Below, one piece after another: positions 18,901-27,777 of a stretch of DNA of 64,000 nt. The stretch is from NCBI GenBank assembly GCA_035280425.1, contig DATEFW010000021.1:248001-312000 (forward strand), in the 5' to 3' direction. This DNA comes from QHXW01 sp035280425 (GTDB lineage Bacteria; Acidobacteriota; Terriglobia; Bryobacterales; Bryobacteraceae). The notes beneath the pieces were generated by a model. That model had not been told where the DNA came from. It saw nothing but the letters and a program-made list of their open reading frames with translations, and did no database searches. The first letter of the stretch is position 1. Every line of letters starts with the position of its first letter. The position numbers and the translations under genes are program-made.

Positions 18901-20574
18901 GAGCTCCGCCAAGTCGCGGTCCGACAACGGCATGGCGGCGCCCGGCTCGACCGGTCCAGGAATGAAATCGTGGACACCTTTTCCGGCCGCAACCATGCGT
19001 GCGGCGTTGGACGGCGCGTAGGCGATTCCTGTAAGAACAATTTCGCGGTATTCGTCTGACCTGGCATTCATCAGGGCCGTTGCCAGTTCCCGATGCCGCG
19101 AGACCAGAGCATTACGTTTGCTTTCGAGGTCGGCCGCCTGCTGCTCCAACTGCTGCGCGTCCTCAAGCGAGAGCCGGCTGACCATGGCATCCACGGAACT
19201 TTCGAGCTGCTTGCGGCTGTCGAGGTCGCTGTCGAGGAGGCTCACGCAGAGCGGGCGAAGGCGCGGCACTACCTGGTCGCGCAGCACGCGCAGTGCTTTG
19301 GTCGTGTGGCTTGTGACTAAGATGCTCTTGCCCTGAGCCAGAAGATGGCCGATCAGGTTGGCAATGGTGTGGGTTTTTCCGGTTCCCGGGGGCCCCTGAA
19401 CCAGAGCAGATCCGTGACGCTCCAACCGCTGGGCGATCTTCACCTGCTCCGGGTTTGCAGCCTTGCTAAATAAGACATCGAGCGGCTGGCAGTCGTCAAT
19501 CCAGCTTGTTGCCCCGGGCTCTTCCGGTGCTGCGGTTGGCTGACTCTCAATCCCCACCACGCGCAATAAAGAGGCTGGAATCCGTGAGGCGCCAGACAGG
19601 CTCTCAATCACCGACTGGATGGCTACCGCATAGCCCAGATTTCTCTGCCGCAGGAAAATAACGGGAGCTCTGGAAATGACCGGGGCACTCGCGGTTGATC
19701 TCGCGGGCCCCTCGTCTTGGAATTCACCTTGTGGAGATAGCTGAACGGACAGACTTTGCAGAAACGCGGAAGTCTCTTCCCCTGCCAGCGGATGGTATCT
19801 GCTCTGCTCCAGCTCTTGTCGCGCTTTGGCGAGCGCCCGGCCCGCCACATCCGGCATTGACTGAAACAGCGCCGAATAGAGCTCCACCGGACTGTCGCCT
19901 TCCACAATCGAGAACTCAGGCAGGGTGGGATCAAACTCCAGCTGGAGCCTCTGCAGCAGAATCGGATGAAATACGCTGCCTTCCGCACGCTGCCAGCTGA
20001 GGATGCCGTCCCCCAAAACGAGCTCGAGCTTTTCTCCCTCTCGTTCGATTTGTCCCCGAATCTCGTACAGCTTTTCAAACACCCGCATGGCCGAGCGTGC
20101 GGGCTTCTCCTCCTGGGCCCAGGCTTCTCTTTGAACCCGCCACCGCTCCAATACCTGTTGCCGCTTGGGATCATCCTGAAAGAACGCCGTGACCGCCTGG
20201 CCCTGCGCATCGAGCTCGTGCCCGACCTCTCGAATGTGCACTCCGGTCTCCGGATCTTCCCATCCGCGTTCGAGCCACTGAGCCAGTGGTTCGGGCGGCG
20301 CCGGACAGGAAATCAGCTTGGGCCTGCGCACTTTGAGGACAAAATCGTCACCAGGAGCGGCCGGGGTGGTCCGCTCGGAAGGAGATGGATAATCGGCAAA
20401 CTCCGCATGCCGGATGGACGGGTGCTCCGGCAAATCCCGAAACCACAGATGCCAGAGCTGATTATCGAGCTGGCGGCTGGCAGGATTGCGGTGCTGGTTC
20501 AGCGCTTCCAGATAGCGGAAGATCTGCGTCACGCGCTTCCGTCCGATTTGCAGACTGTCTTCGCCAGCCCCCAT
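15979..20574 (-). CDS. Large SF1 helicase fused to a C-terminal endonuclease domain
   Basis: A protein of about 1531 residues. Numbered from the ATG at 20574, GPPGTGKT (Walker A) is at 394-401. A long coiled, acidic insert follows to about 1070. Walker B IIDEAS is near 1083, the GDHEQVSPS motif near 1108, QGDERDVIFLSLV near 1282 and FNVAASRARDQ near 1313: a UPF1-like superfamily 1 helicase split by a large insertion. Residues 1360-1460 form a Vsr/MTES_1575-like nuclease (EIDLVIEG...AVECDGDRFY). The first 390 residues are unassigned. Such fusions are common in phage-defence loci, but it stands alone here. A TTG at 20607 is an alternative start; both ribosome sites are weak. Confidence 0.85.
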   Translation of the reverse strand: MGAGEDSLQIGRKRVTQIFRYLEALNQHRNPASRQLDNQLWHLWFRDLPEHPSIRHAEFADYPSPSERTTPAAPGDDFVLKVRRPKLISCPAPPEPLAQWLERGWEDPETGVHIREVGHELDAQGQAVTAFFQDDPKRQQVLERWRVQREAWAQEEKPARSAMRVFEKLYEIRGQIEREGEKLELVLGDGILSWQRAEGSVFHPILLQRLQLEFDPTLPEFSIVEGDSPVELYSALFQSMPDVAGRALAKARQELEQSRYHPLAGEETSAFLQSLSVQLSPQGEFQDEGPARSTASAPVISRAPVIFLRQRNLGYAVAIQSVIESLSGASRIPASLLRVVGIESQPTAAPEEPGATSWIDDCQPLDVLFSKAANPEQVKIAQRLERHGSALVQGPPGTGKTHTIANLIGHLLAQGKSILVTSHTTKALRVLRDQVVPRLRPLCVSLLDSDLDSRKQLESSVDAMVSRLSLEDAQQLEQQAADLESKRNALVSRHRELATALMNARSDEYREIVLTGIAYAPSNAARMVAAGKGVHDFIPGPVEPGAAMPLSDRDLAELYRTNVTVPAEDEAELSGPLPDAGRLPSPDDFDRLVSERTKLAAHDFHYREDLWARPALDSDLADLEVLSFKLARAAQHVRNAQPWQLSAMLAGYHGGEQQTPWENLLALIDEAWDCSSKSQESFVCYEPALPGEFPVEESCATSEAISTHLDRGGSLSFLTLVTRSSWKKFIRTSRVATGEPKLPEHFQALRNMARLNLLRQRLLSRWSRQMAPLGAPVAEALGPEPEKVCRQFSDALRRCLDWHADEWLPLEEALSDTGLDFQQLLEEQPPAFSIGGELLRMADLLDGPAQQVLAARQNLVMWNSLERAFGEVRSLVEEGGNVGRGVAASLLGAVLAIDPARYRDAFLRLTDLHARRKHLERRHELLQALEKTAPGWATAISGRAGIHGRGEAPPTARQAWLWRQLNDELDRRGQVSLWDLQEQLARTAQAIQDVTAELIEHKAWAAQLRHAERNLQQKQALVGWLDTIRKMGKGTGIRVPKLKAEASRLMTECRGAVPVWIMPLSRVADNFDARHARFDVLIIDEASQSDVLGLLALYLADKAVVVGDHEQVSPSAVGQDLGIVQHLIDEHLEGVPNAHLYDGQTSIYDLARQSFGSTIRLVEHFRCVPAIIQFSNQLSYEGAIRPLRDPGTARLQPHLISHRLTGAVCAGKINEQEALEIAALALAAAGQPEYADRTFGVISLVGDEQAYVIDSLLRKHLSEEEFKLKHNILCGNPAQFQGDERDVIFLSLVDCSDGAVLRLREEPMFKQRFNVAASRARDQMWVVHSLDPRRHLKPGDLRRRLIEYAEDPYRALTQPRSPDKVVGSALEREVAARLAGLGYRVVPQWKVGHYEIDLVIEGNGKRLAVECDGDRFYPLEKLPDDMARQAVLERLGWTFMRIRGSQFLRAPELAMEPILAQLKAAGIEPGTPGDASAAAPAQDLELRDRIVGKAQEMRRAWRGEHSAGVRVAQGTNRRRNTSRPVAKRLRP

Positions 20575-20706
20575 CCGTCCTAGTGTTTCACTACCGCCGG
20601 ACGGCAATCAACCTGCGCCGGAAAGTACAGATGGCGTTGGGTTTACGTCCAGCAGAACCGTGTTTTTGCGGCGGGGCTGGTCCTGGTCGGCGCGGAGCGC
20701 CCGCTT

Positions 20707-22638
20707 TTACCTGCCTGCTGGAGCCAAGCGGAAGGCAGCCATCTCTTCACCGTTGCGAACCAGCAGCACGTCGCCGGCCAGGGCTGGATGGCCCCAGGTT
20801 TTGCCTTGGATCGCCGGCACGCGGGAGAGCTCAGTGAATTGGTCGGGGGTTGCCTTGACCAACGCCAGATCACCTTCTTCAGACACGACGATCAGCAGGC
20901 CCTGATCGGCCAGCAGAACGATCTGGCCGTTACCATACCGTCCGCCCTTCCAGTTGCGCGTTCCGTCTTTGACATCCATGCATGCGAGAATGCTGCCGCT
21001 GAATCCAAAGGCGTGACCGTTGTAGACGACCGTATCGTTAAAGCCGGGAGTCAACCCGCGGGAAGTCCAGCGTTCTTCCGGTTTCCAGCCGGCCGGAGTA
21101 TGGGTAACCGCAATGCGCCGTATACCAACTCCTCCCATCGCGTCGCCGGAAGTGATCAACAGATCGCCGTCCGCAGTGACTGCCGGCTGCATAATGCGTG
21201 TATCGGACTTCCACTCGTATTTCCACAGCAGCTTCCCGTCCGCCGGCGACACACTGGTCGCGCCGGTCGCGCTCATCAGCAGAATCTGCTGGATGCCATC
21301 GATGGTCACGAGCTGTGGCGAGCTGTAGCTATCGCCGCCATCGGGACCGAACCAACGCGGAGTGCCGGTGGCGATATCGTAGGCGGCGAGTTTGCCGGAG
21401 GCGGCGACGACTACCAGGTCACCCAGGACCAGGGGCGAACTGGCAAAGCCCCAGCCCGGTCTCTTCATGTTTGCATCGGTGGCAGCGTTGCGGGACCAAA
21501 CAGCCGAGCCATCGCTGGCATTGAGAGCATTCAAGATTCCTGTCGCGCCGAATGTGTAGACGAAGCCGTTGCTGAGAGTCGGGGTTCCGCGCGGGCCCGG
21601 ACCGCCGTTCGATTCCCAGAATCGCGCCGCATCCCGGTGTGCCCAGACTGGCTTGCCGGTGGCCAGTTCGTAGCAGGCGACGACCTCATCGGGACCACGC
21701 TGCTCTTGGGTATAAATGCGATCGCCGTGGACCGCAAAGGATGACCAGCCCGGCCCGATCGGGCGATGCCACATCGCAACCGGCGGGGTAGCGTGCCAGT
21801 CGGCATTGATCCGCACGCCGGCGAGAACACCGTTGCGATGGGGACCGCGGAAGCCGGGCCAATCGGGCTCGGCCTCGACTGTCGAGGAGATTCGTGCGGG
21901 CTCACGAGCGGCTTTAGCGACGAGGCGGTCCTCGGAAGTCCGTGCGACGGGCTCCGGCTTGGCGTCTTCCGAGCGCCCCTTCGCTCGATCCATTCGTTCG
22001 ACCGCTGTCCTCGGAGCTTCGGCCGGCTTGTTGGCGGGTTGAGCTGCAGGCGGTTTTACAGAGTTTAGTGCGGCTGAAGGAACGGACGGAAGTGCGGCCA
22101 GACCATCCGCTCGGGCCAAGAGCCGTTGCTCCGGAGTCGGCGTCCAGCGCCAGTGCAGATCGTTTTTGAAGTCGGACGCGGTGAAGCCGCCGGTCCGGAC
22201 GCCTGTCCACACGCCGCAAGCGAGCAGAATCGTAACGACCATGGTTATGCGGCGAACGCGATCGGAGAGTCGATAAGTGGCGACGGCCCATAGGACAAAG
22301 GCTGCTCCCAGGCCCGGAATGGCGAGGAATGGGAACAGGAAACCCTGTGCACCCGTCGCCAGGGACTTATCGAGGAGGCGCCAAGTCGCGAACATGCCGA
22401 TGACCATCAGGCCAACGGCGCCCAAGCGCTCGACCCATGCCGCCCGGCTGAGGAACAACCACCACAGGACGATCGCGAACGTGCCGAGGATCGGGCCGAG
22501 CAGGCCAACTAATTCCTGGTCGGGCAGGACCACAGGGAGAACATACCGAAGCAGCAACATCGCGACGACGATCACAATGCCCGGCCACAACCGGAGCGGC
22601 CGGCCGGCTTTTTTTGCGTCCTCCAGGGCGGGATTCAT
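20707..22638 (-). CDS. Membrane protein with PQQ-like beta-propeller
   Basis: A 643-residue protein. The N-terminal 175 residues hold about four membrane helices (IVIVVAMLLLRYVLPVVL, LGPILGTFAIVLWWLFL, AVGLMVIGMFATW, AIPGLGAAFVLWAV). An Ala/Pro/Lys-rich linker to about 270 follows, and then a propeller of PQQ-type repeats (WPGFRGPHRNG, YELATGKPVWAH, LNASDGSAVWSRN, SPADGKLLWKYEW). The repeat WPxFRG is shared with quinoprotein-like outer membrane assembly and dehydrogenase-like propellers. No cofactor ligands for true dehydrogenases are evident, so a binding or scaffold role outside the membrane is more likely. I chose the ATG at 22638, 13 bases after the upstream gene's stop. Confidence 0.8.
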   Translation of the reverse strand: MNPALEDAKKAGRPLRLWPGIVIVVAMLLLRYVLPVVLPDQELVGLLGPILGTFAIVLWWLFLSRAAWVERLGAVGLMVIGMFATWRLLDKSLATGAQGFLFPFLAIPGLGAAFVLWAVATYRLSDRVRRITMVVTILLACGVWTGVRTGGFTASDFKNDLHWRWTPTPEQRLLARADGLAALPSVPSAALNSVKPPAAQPANKPAEAPRTAVERMDRAKGRSEDAKPEPVARTSEDRLVAKAAREPARISSTVEAEPDWPGFRGPHRNGVLAGVRINADWHATPPVAMWHRPIGPGWSSFAVHGDRIYTQEQRGPDEVVACYELATGKPVWAHRDAARFWESNGGPGPRGTPTLSNGFVYTFGATGILNALNASDGSAVWSRNAATDANMKRPGWGFASSPLVLGDLVVVAASGKLAAYDIATGTPRWFGPDGGDSYSSPQLVTIDGIQQILLMSATGATSVSPADGKLLWKYEWKSDTRIMQPAVTADGDLLITSGDAMGGVGIRRIAVTHTPAGWKPEERWTSRGLTPGFNDTVVYNGHAFGFSGSILACMDVKDGTRNWKGGRYGNGQIVLLADQGLLIVVSEEGDLALVKATPDQFTELSRVPAIQGKTWGHPALAGDVLLVRNGEEMAAFRLAPAGR

Positions 22639-22651
22639 AGCCTTATGACCT

Positions 22652-23569
22652 TCATCTACGGACCCATGCATTCGCGTTACGGGCTGCCGCCGGGTCCGAT
22701 TGCGCTGTTCCAACAATTAATTTGCTGTCGGAACGGAACTTTTTATAATCGCGGAATGTGGTATCGAAATCCATATTCAATCCCTTCAGCAACGCCAGAC
22801 GCGCGTCTAGTTTGACTTCGACGTGCTGAGGCAACCAAACCTCGCCGTTGACGCGCGCCTGCTCGATGACCACCCGCGACCCCTTGTGCAGGCGTGCCAG
22901 AAACAGGCCGAATGACACCGTGTCGATACACTGAATGTCGGCCTTCCTCCACTGCAATTCCTCTCTATCAATCCAGGCCCGAAATCGGAATTTGGGCAGA
23001 ACGCCGGTTTCTCTCGAATGGGGATGATAGCCGGCCCGCGGCTCGGCGCTGATGATGTAAGTTTCGCGCCCATCGATCTGATCGGTGCCCTCGAGCCGGA
23101 AATTAAACGCATCGGCTACTTCGCTCATGAATTTCCGGCCGTCTGCGCGATCCTTTTCTTCCTTTTCCTGACGCTTGGCACGATCCTTCTCGGATTCGTC
23201 CTTCCGCTTTTCCATCAACTTCTGAATCTTCTTCTCTTCTTTGCGGGTTTCCTGATCAGAAAGCGGCTTGTCGTCTTTCGCGATCAGCCGTTGTACCTGG
23301 TCGCCATAGAGATCCATGACCTCGTAGGTTTTTATTTCAGTGGATTTCACATGGCCTTTTTTGTCCAGCTCGCGTTCCTCGGCGCGTTCCACGTACGTGT
23401 AGTCGCGCTGCTTCTTGTCATTTACCTGGTCGTTCTGCGCGACCTGGCGGATCATTTGACGAATTTGATCCTCGGTCAGCGCCGGCGATCGTTCCCCGGC
23501 TACGGCACCGGCTCCGAGTTTCAGCCAGGCTAAGGCAAGAATTGTTAACCCGAGGAGATTTGATCGCAT
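22652..23569 (-). CDS. Secreted LolA-like lipoprotein-sorting fold protein
   Basis: A 305-residue protein with a signal peptide (residues 1-24, LLGLTILALAWLKLGAGAVA). A long charged, probably coiled-coil region rich in Lys, Glu and Asp runs from about 85 to 145. The C-terminal half resembles the half-barrel of LolA/outer-membrane lipoprotein-sorting proteins (TYIISAEPRAGY, FRFRAWIDREELQW, LPQHVEVKLDARL). Such proteins are frequent in Acidobacteria and their role is unknown. GGAGT precedes the ATG. It is first in an apparent two-gene operon with the membrane propeller protein. Confidence 0.7.
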   Translation of the reverse strand: MRSNLLGLTILALAWLKLGAGAVAGERSPALTEDQIRQMIRQVAQNDQVNDKKQRDYTYVERAEERELDKKGHVKSTEIKTYEVMDLYGDQVQRLIAKDDKPLSDQETRKEEKKIQKLMEKRKDESEKDRAKRQEKEEKDRADGRKFMSEVADAFNFRLEGTDQIDGRETYIISAEPRAGYHPHSRETGVLPKFRFRAWIDREELQWRKADIQCIDTVSFGLFLARLHKGSRVVIEQARVNGEVWLPQHVEVKLDARLALLKGLNMDFDTTFRDYKKFRSDSKLIVGTAQSDPAAARNANAWVRR

Positions 23570-24137
23570 CCTACTCCATTTGTATCACTCATAACCTCGA
23601 CCCAGGCTGCCGCGGCCTGGCACACGCCGATCGCAGCAGCGGCCCAACGACACAAAAATCCGTCGCCCGCAGGCCGATCCGGGCGATGGACCTGTGCATA
23701 AGACGCCGTGCGGTCATGATTATTACACGCTTCGCGCGGAAAAATGTGGCGATCCGTTTGCGTGGCCAAAACGTGCAATGGGTAGGATTAGCTGGTTTAT
23801 CCAGACCGCGTCCGCCCTTTAGTTCCAGGTCCCATTTCGGCGATCCGGGGCGGTGATCATCTGTTGATCAACCCGGGAGCCGGAGTATATCGAGCAACCT
23901 GACACGCGGGCAACGCACTAAATCCGAGTGCGCAAGCACCACGCATTTGAAGCTTTAGTGTGTGAGGGTGCGACAGACATGGACTTCGGGGGCTTGCGGC
24001 TGCCCGCCCATGGTACTCTTGCAGGTTCGGAGAATCGAAGGCTTTGTTTATAGGCTTGCAAAAGATCGCGGGCCGGCGAACCAGTGCGATGGGCCTGGAG
24101 TGCCGGGCTGAGCGACTTTTCCCATGAGGATCTCACG
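23570..24137. other. 568-bp gap before phoR, no gene recognised
   Basis: This stretch lies between the divergent start of the LolA-like gene and phoR. An open frame of about 100 codons crosses its left part on the plus strand, but it has no ribosome site or recognisable protein features. I see no tRNA, repeat or clear promoter. In many genomes phoB would occupy this place. Confidence 0.5.
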
Positions 24138-25916
24138 ATGGGAGTGTTTCGCAGTCTCCTATTCCGAAAACTGCTCATCAGCGCATTCTCACTGATTGCG
24201 GTAACGCTGCTGGCACTGGATTTTCCTCTCACCAACTACATCTCCGAACGCGAAAAAGACAGCGTTCGAGCCAGATTAACCGGGCAAGCACGTGTCATTG
24301 CGGGAGAAATCTCAGAAGCTCCGCGGGCGCGTCTGGAAGAATGGGCAAAGGATGTTGGAGCACGGGCACAAGCGCGGGTTACCGTGATCGATCCCCAAGG
24401 CGTGGTCTTTGCCGATTCGCAACACGATCCTGAGACGATGGAAAATCATGCGAGGCGGCCGGAGATTCTTCAGGCCAAGGCGAGCGGCGTTGGCGTGTCG
24501 ATCCGTCATAGCGCCACTTTGGACCAGGATCTTTGTTACGTCGCTCTCCGCGTGCCATACCAAGGCGCGGCCGGCTTCATTTTGCGTCTGGCGGTTCCCT
24601 TACAGCAACTCGACACAGCGGTAGCGGCGGTGCGCCGGCAGATGTTCGAGGCCTCCTTGATAGCTCTGGGACTTGCCATGCTGATCGCCTATTTTTTTTC
24701 GGAGCGCTTCGCAAAGCGAATTCGCCAGTTGCAGGCATTTGCGGAAAACCTGGTCCAGGCACCGGCATCAAAGAGTATCGAGCCGGATTCGAACGATGAG
24801 TTAGGCTCGCTGGCACGGTCGCTGAACCGGATGGCAGCCGAACTGCGGGATTCGCTCGACCGCTTGAGCCTGGAGGGTGCGCGACGGGAAGCGATTCTTT
24901 CCAGCATGGTGGAGGGGGTGCTGGCGGTCGACGGGGAGATGCGCATTACATTTTGTAACGGATCGTTTTTGCGAAAAATCGCGGCAAACGGGCCGATCGA
25001 AGAGCATAAGCCTGTAATTGAGGTGGTGCGTGACGCCGGACTGCGCGACATGCTGGCGCAAGCGCTGGCTTTAAACCAAGCACAACGAAAACGTTTGGAG
25101 CTTCCGGCGGCGAAAGGGCATTCGTTTGAAGTGCAGACGGCTCCTCTCACCGCGTCTTCGCGGCGCGGCGCGATTGCGGTGCTGCACGACATTACCGATC
25201 TCGAGCGGCTGGAACGCGTCCGAAAGGATTTCGTGGCCAATGTGTCGCATGAGCTGCGCACACCGCTGGCGGCGATACTCGGCTATGCGGAAACGTTGCT
25301 CGACGGCGCCGTGGAGGATCCGGCGAACAATCGCAAATTCCTGGAAATCATCAGAGCACACGCTACGAGACTGAACAATATCGCATCCGATTTACTGACG
25401 CTGTCGGAGCTGGAATCGGGCAAGCCTGAGCAAATCGAGAACGACTGTGTTGCGGTGGGGACGGCGATCGAAAGCGCAATCGGCACGGTTGAAGCTGAAG
25501 CCAGGGCGCGCGGCATTCAGGTGAAATGGCAACCGAGCAATGAGATTCTGGTGCGGGGATCGAAGCTGCGGCTGGAACAGGCTCTGGTCAATCTTCTGAC
25601 CAATGCGGTTAAGTTCAACCGGCCGTCCGGAGACGTGCGGATCGAGGTCGCGCGCACGGCGGAAAATCAGGCGCGAATTACGATTGCGGACAGCGGGATA
25701 GGAATTCCTTCCGAGGATTTACCGCGGATCTTCGAACGTTTTTACCGCGTCGATAAAGTCCGCTCGCGCGAGGTGGGAGGCACAGGCCTAGGACTTTCGA
25801 TCGTCAGGCACATCATCGAAGGGATGAACGGGGCGATTACGGTTGAGAGCACGCTGGGAAAAGGCACCGTATTCAGCATCACTCTCCCATTGTCCCGCGA
25901 ATTAACGCATTCGTAA
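24138..25916 (+). CDS. phoR: Phosphate-sensing histidine kinase PhoR
   Basis: A 592-residue membrane kinase. Residues 12-32 form the first helix, a periplasmic sensor domain runs to about 165, and a second helix (FEASLIALGLAMLIAYFF) follows. Then come a HAMP linker (RQLQAFAENL), a PAS domain (EAILSSMVEGVLAVDGEMR), the H-box VSHELRTPLAAILGYAETLLDG, and the ATP-binding N, G1 and G2 boxes (LVNLLTNAVKFN, DSGIGIPSEDLPRIFERF, GGTGLGLSIV). The order is that of PhoR-type kinases, and the pst-phoU genes downstream fit. GAGGA seven bases before the ATG at 24138 sets the start. No response regulator gene is adjacent. Confidence 0.9.
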   Translation: MGVFRSLLFRKLLISAFSLIAVTLLALDFPLTNYISEREKDSVRARLTGQARVIAGEISEAPRARLEEWAKDVGARAQARVTVIDPQGVVFADSQHDPETMENHARRPEILQAKASGVGVSIRHSATLDQDLCYVALRVPYQGAAGFILRLAVPLQQLDTAVAAVRRQMFEASLIALGLAMLIAYFFSERFAKRIRQLQAFAENLVQAPASKSIEPDSNDELGSLARSLNRMAAELRDSLDRLSLEGARREAILSSMVEGVLAVDGEMRITFCNGSFLRKIAANGPIEEHKPVIEVVRDAGLRDMLAQALALNQAQRKRLELPAAKGHSFEVQTAPLTASSRRGAIAVLHDITDLERLERVRKDFVANVSHELRTPLAAILGYAETLLDGAVEDPANNRKFLEIIRAHATRLNNIASDLLTLSELESGKPEQIENDCVAVGTAIESAIGTVEAEARARGIQVKWQPSNEILVRGSKLRLEQALVNLLTNAVKFNRPSGDVRIEVARTAENQARITIADSGIGIPSEDLPRIFERFYRVDKVRSREVGGTGLGLSIVRHIIEGMNGAITVESTLGKGTVFSITLPLSRELTHS

Positions 25917-25921
25917 TAATC

Positions 25922-25939
25922 GTTTCATCAAACCATAAC
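25922..25939 (+). promoter_or_regulatory. Weak Pho-box-like repeat before the porin gene
   Basis: GTTTCAT, four bases and CCATAAC give the seven-plus-four spacing of PhoB half-sites, six bases after the phoR stop and about 60 before the porin start. The match to the known half-site CTGTCAT is partial, so this is only a candidate suggested by the phosphate context. Confidence 0.25.
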
Positions 25940-25997
25940 ACGCTCTCGATATTCTGCGGATTCCATTCGTCTAACCTTGGAGTCGAGGATCGCTCTT

Positions 25998-27698
25998 ATG
26001 CATAGGAACAAACGGCTGTTTCGCAGTGTATGCGGGATCACGATGCTGGTTACAGGGCTTTTGATTCCCGCGATGGCGGCTGACAGAAAAAATGGCGACT
26101 CACCTGGCGATGCGGCGCAGGGGGTCGCGCAACTCAAAGCTCTGGTGGCCGAACAACAGCGGCAGATCGACGCATTGCGGGCCGCGGTGGACAAGCTGGT
26201 TGACGCCAAACGGGTACTCGACTCGCGCGAAAACGCACAACAGGCCGTTACGGCATCACCGTCTGCCGTTCCCCAACTCGGGCAAGTAGCCAGCACCACG
26301 CCAATAGTTCCGGTTGCTCCGGCGGCGAAGGCGCCGCTTGGATTGCCGGCGCCCGCGGCAGCGGCCCAGCAGTCATCCGAGCTGGGCGGGGAAGCGCCGT
26401 TGCAGTTGCACATCGGGTCCGCCACGCTGACGCCGGTGGGCTTCATGGATTTTACGGGTGTCTACCGGTCGAGCAATCCAGGGACCGGAATCGGAACGAA
26501 CTTCGGGAGTATCCCATTCAACACCTCGGTGAACGGAAACATGAGCGAATTCCGGCTGAGCGCCCAGAACTCTCGTGTTGGTTTCCGCGTAGATGCCAAA
26601 GTTCACGGAGCCAACGTGCTGGGGTACCTGGAATCGGATTTCCTCGGGTTCGTGCCCGGAAATGCCGCGGTGACGAGCAATAGTGACAACCTGCGAATGC
26701 GGCTGTACTGGGTAGATGTGCGGAAGGACAAGCTGGAACTATTCGGCGGCCAGTCCTGGAGCATGCTGACGCCGAATCGCACAGGGTTGTCGGCGCTGCC
26801 GAGCGATCTTTTTTATACGCAGGTGATTGACGTGAATTATCAGGCGGGTTTGGTTTGGAGCCGCAATCCGCAGTTCCGGTTTATTGTTCACCCCTCGGAA
26901 AAAGTCGCCATGGGCATTTCGCTCGAAAGTCCGGAGCAGTACATAGGGGGCTCGGGCGGCGGAGGGCTGGTGACGTTACCTCCGGCGCTTTCGACCGCGT
27001 ATGCGAACCAATTGAACAATGGAAATACGACCTTATCAGTGCCGGGTGTGCATCCCGACATTATCGGCAAAATTGCGTTCGATCCGAGCCGGAGAGCGCA
27101 TCTCGAGATCGCGGGCCTATTCCGCACGTTCAAAGTGTACAATCCCACGAACACGACGCATTACACGGCCCACGGGGGCGGCGGTTCGGTGAACTTCAAT
27201 TTTGGGCTGACGAAGAACTTGCGTTTAGTCAGCAATAACTTCTGGAGTGATGGCGGAGGGCGTTGGATCTTTGGCCTGGCGCCTGATCTTATCGTCCGGC
27301 CGGACGGCAGTTTGTCTCCCATACATTCCGGCTCAACGCTGGACGGGTTTGAGTTTCAGGTGAAGAACACGCTTTTATACGCCTACTATGGGGGCGTGTA
27401 CATCGGCCGAAACTTCGCCACGGATACATCCGGGAAAAAGCCGGTTGTGATTGGGTATGGTTTCACCGGTTCTTCGGGCGCTCAGAATCGCACGATTCAG
27501 GAGCCGACTTTTGGTATCACGCAGACCTTCTGGAAAGACCCGAAGTATGGTGCGCTGCAGGTGATGCTTCAGTATTCCTATCTGCTGCGGTACCCGTGGT
27601 TCGCCGCGGTGGGCGCCCCAAAAGACGCACACGCCAGCATGGCTTTCGTCAACTTGCGCTACCTTCTGCCGGGCTCGGCACCGCACATTGAAAAATAG
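25998..27698 (+). CDS. DcaP-like outer-membrane porin
   Basis: This 566-residue protein has a signal peptide ending in PAMAAD and a short coiled-coil near 45-70 (LKALVAEQQRQIDALRAAVDKL). A Pro/Ala linker follows, and then a barrel of aromatic-rich amphipathic strands (GFMDFTGVYRSS, GFRVDAKVHG, NTLLYAYYGGVYIGR, FVNLRYLL). The coiled-coil-then-barrel layout is that of trimeric DcaP-type porins. Lying between phoR and pstS, it probably admits phosphate or phosphorylated compounds (inference). I chose ATG 25998, with GAGGA eight bases upstream, over a TTG seven codons earlier. Confidence 0.8.
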   Translation: MHRNKRLFRSVCGITMLVTGLLIPAMAADRKNGDSPGDAAQGVAQLKALVAEQQRQIDALRAAVDKLVDAKRVLDSRENAQQAVTASPSAVPQLGQVASTTPIVPVAPAAKAPLGLPAPAAAAQQSSELGGEAPLQLHIGSATLTPVGFMDFTGVYRSSNPGTGIGTNFGSIPFNTSVNGNMSEFRLSAQNSRVGFRVDAKVHGANVLGYLESDFLGFVPGNAAVTSNSDNLRMRLYWVDVRKDKLELFGGQSWSMLTPNRTGLSALPSDLFYTQVIDVNYQAGLVWSRNPQFRFIVHPSEKVAMGISLESPEQYIGGSGGGGLVTLPPALSTAYANQLNNGNTTLSVPGVHPDIIGKIAFDPSRRAHLEIAGLFRTFKVYNPTNTTHYTAHGGGGSVNFNFGLTKNLRLVSNNFWSDGGGRWIFGLAPDLIVRPDGSLSPIHSGSTLDGFEFQVKNTLLYAYYGGVYIGRNFATDTSGKKPVVIGYGFTGSSGAQNRTIQEPTFGITQTFWKDPKYGALQVMLQYSYLLRYPWFAAVGAPKDAHASMAFVNLRYLLPGSAPHIEK

Positions 27699-27707
27699 CG
27701 GGTGCTC

Positions 27708-27736
27708 GTAACCGCTTCTTAACATAACTGTCACAG
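27708..27736 (+). promoter_or_regulatory. Pho-box-like triple direct repeat before pstS
   Basis: Three heptamers GTAACCG, TTAACAT and GTCACAG recur every 11 bases, about 40-70 bases before the pstS start. The 11-base period and TTAACA/GTCACA cores are what is expected of PhoB/PhoP binding sites. This would make pstSCAB-phoU phosphate-starvation induced. Confidence 0.5.
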
Positions 27737-27777
27737 TGGAGAAACGTGGATTCCGGAGAATCAAGGTAAACGGACAT

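Noticed and set aside
23542..23856. 104-codon plus-strand frame in the gap before phoR
   Set aside because: No ribosome site, no signal peptide or domain, and it begins inside the LolA-like gene on the other strand.
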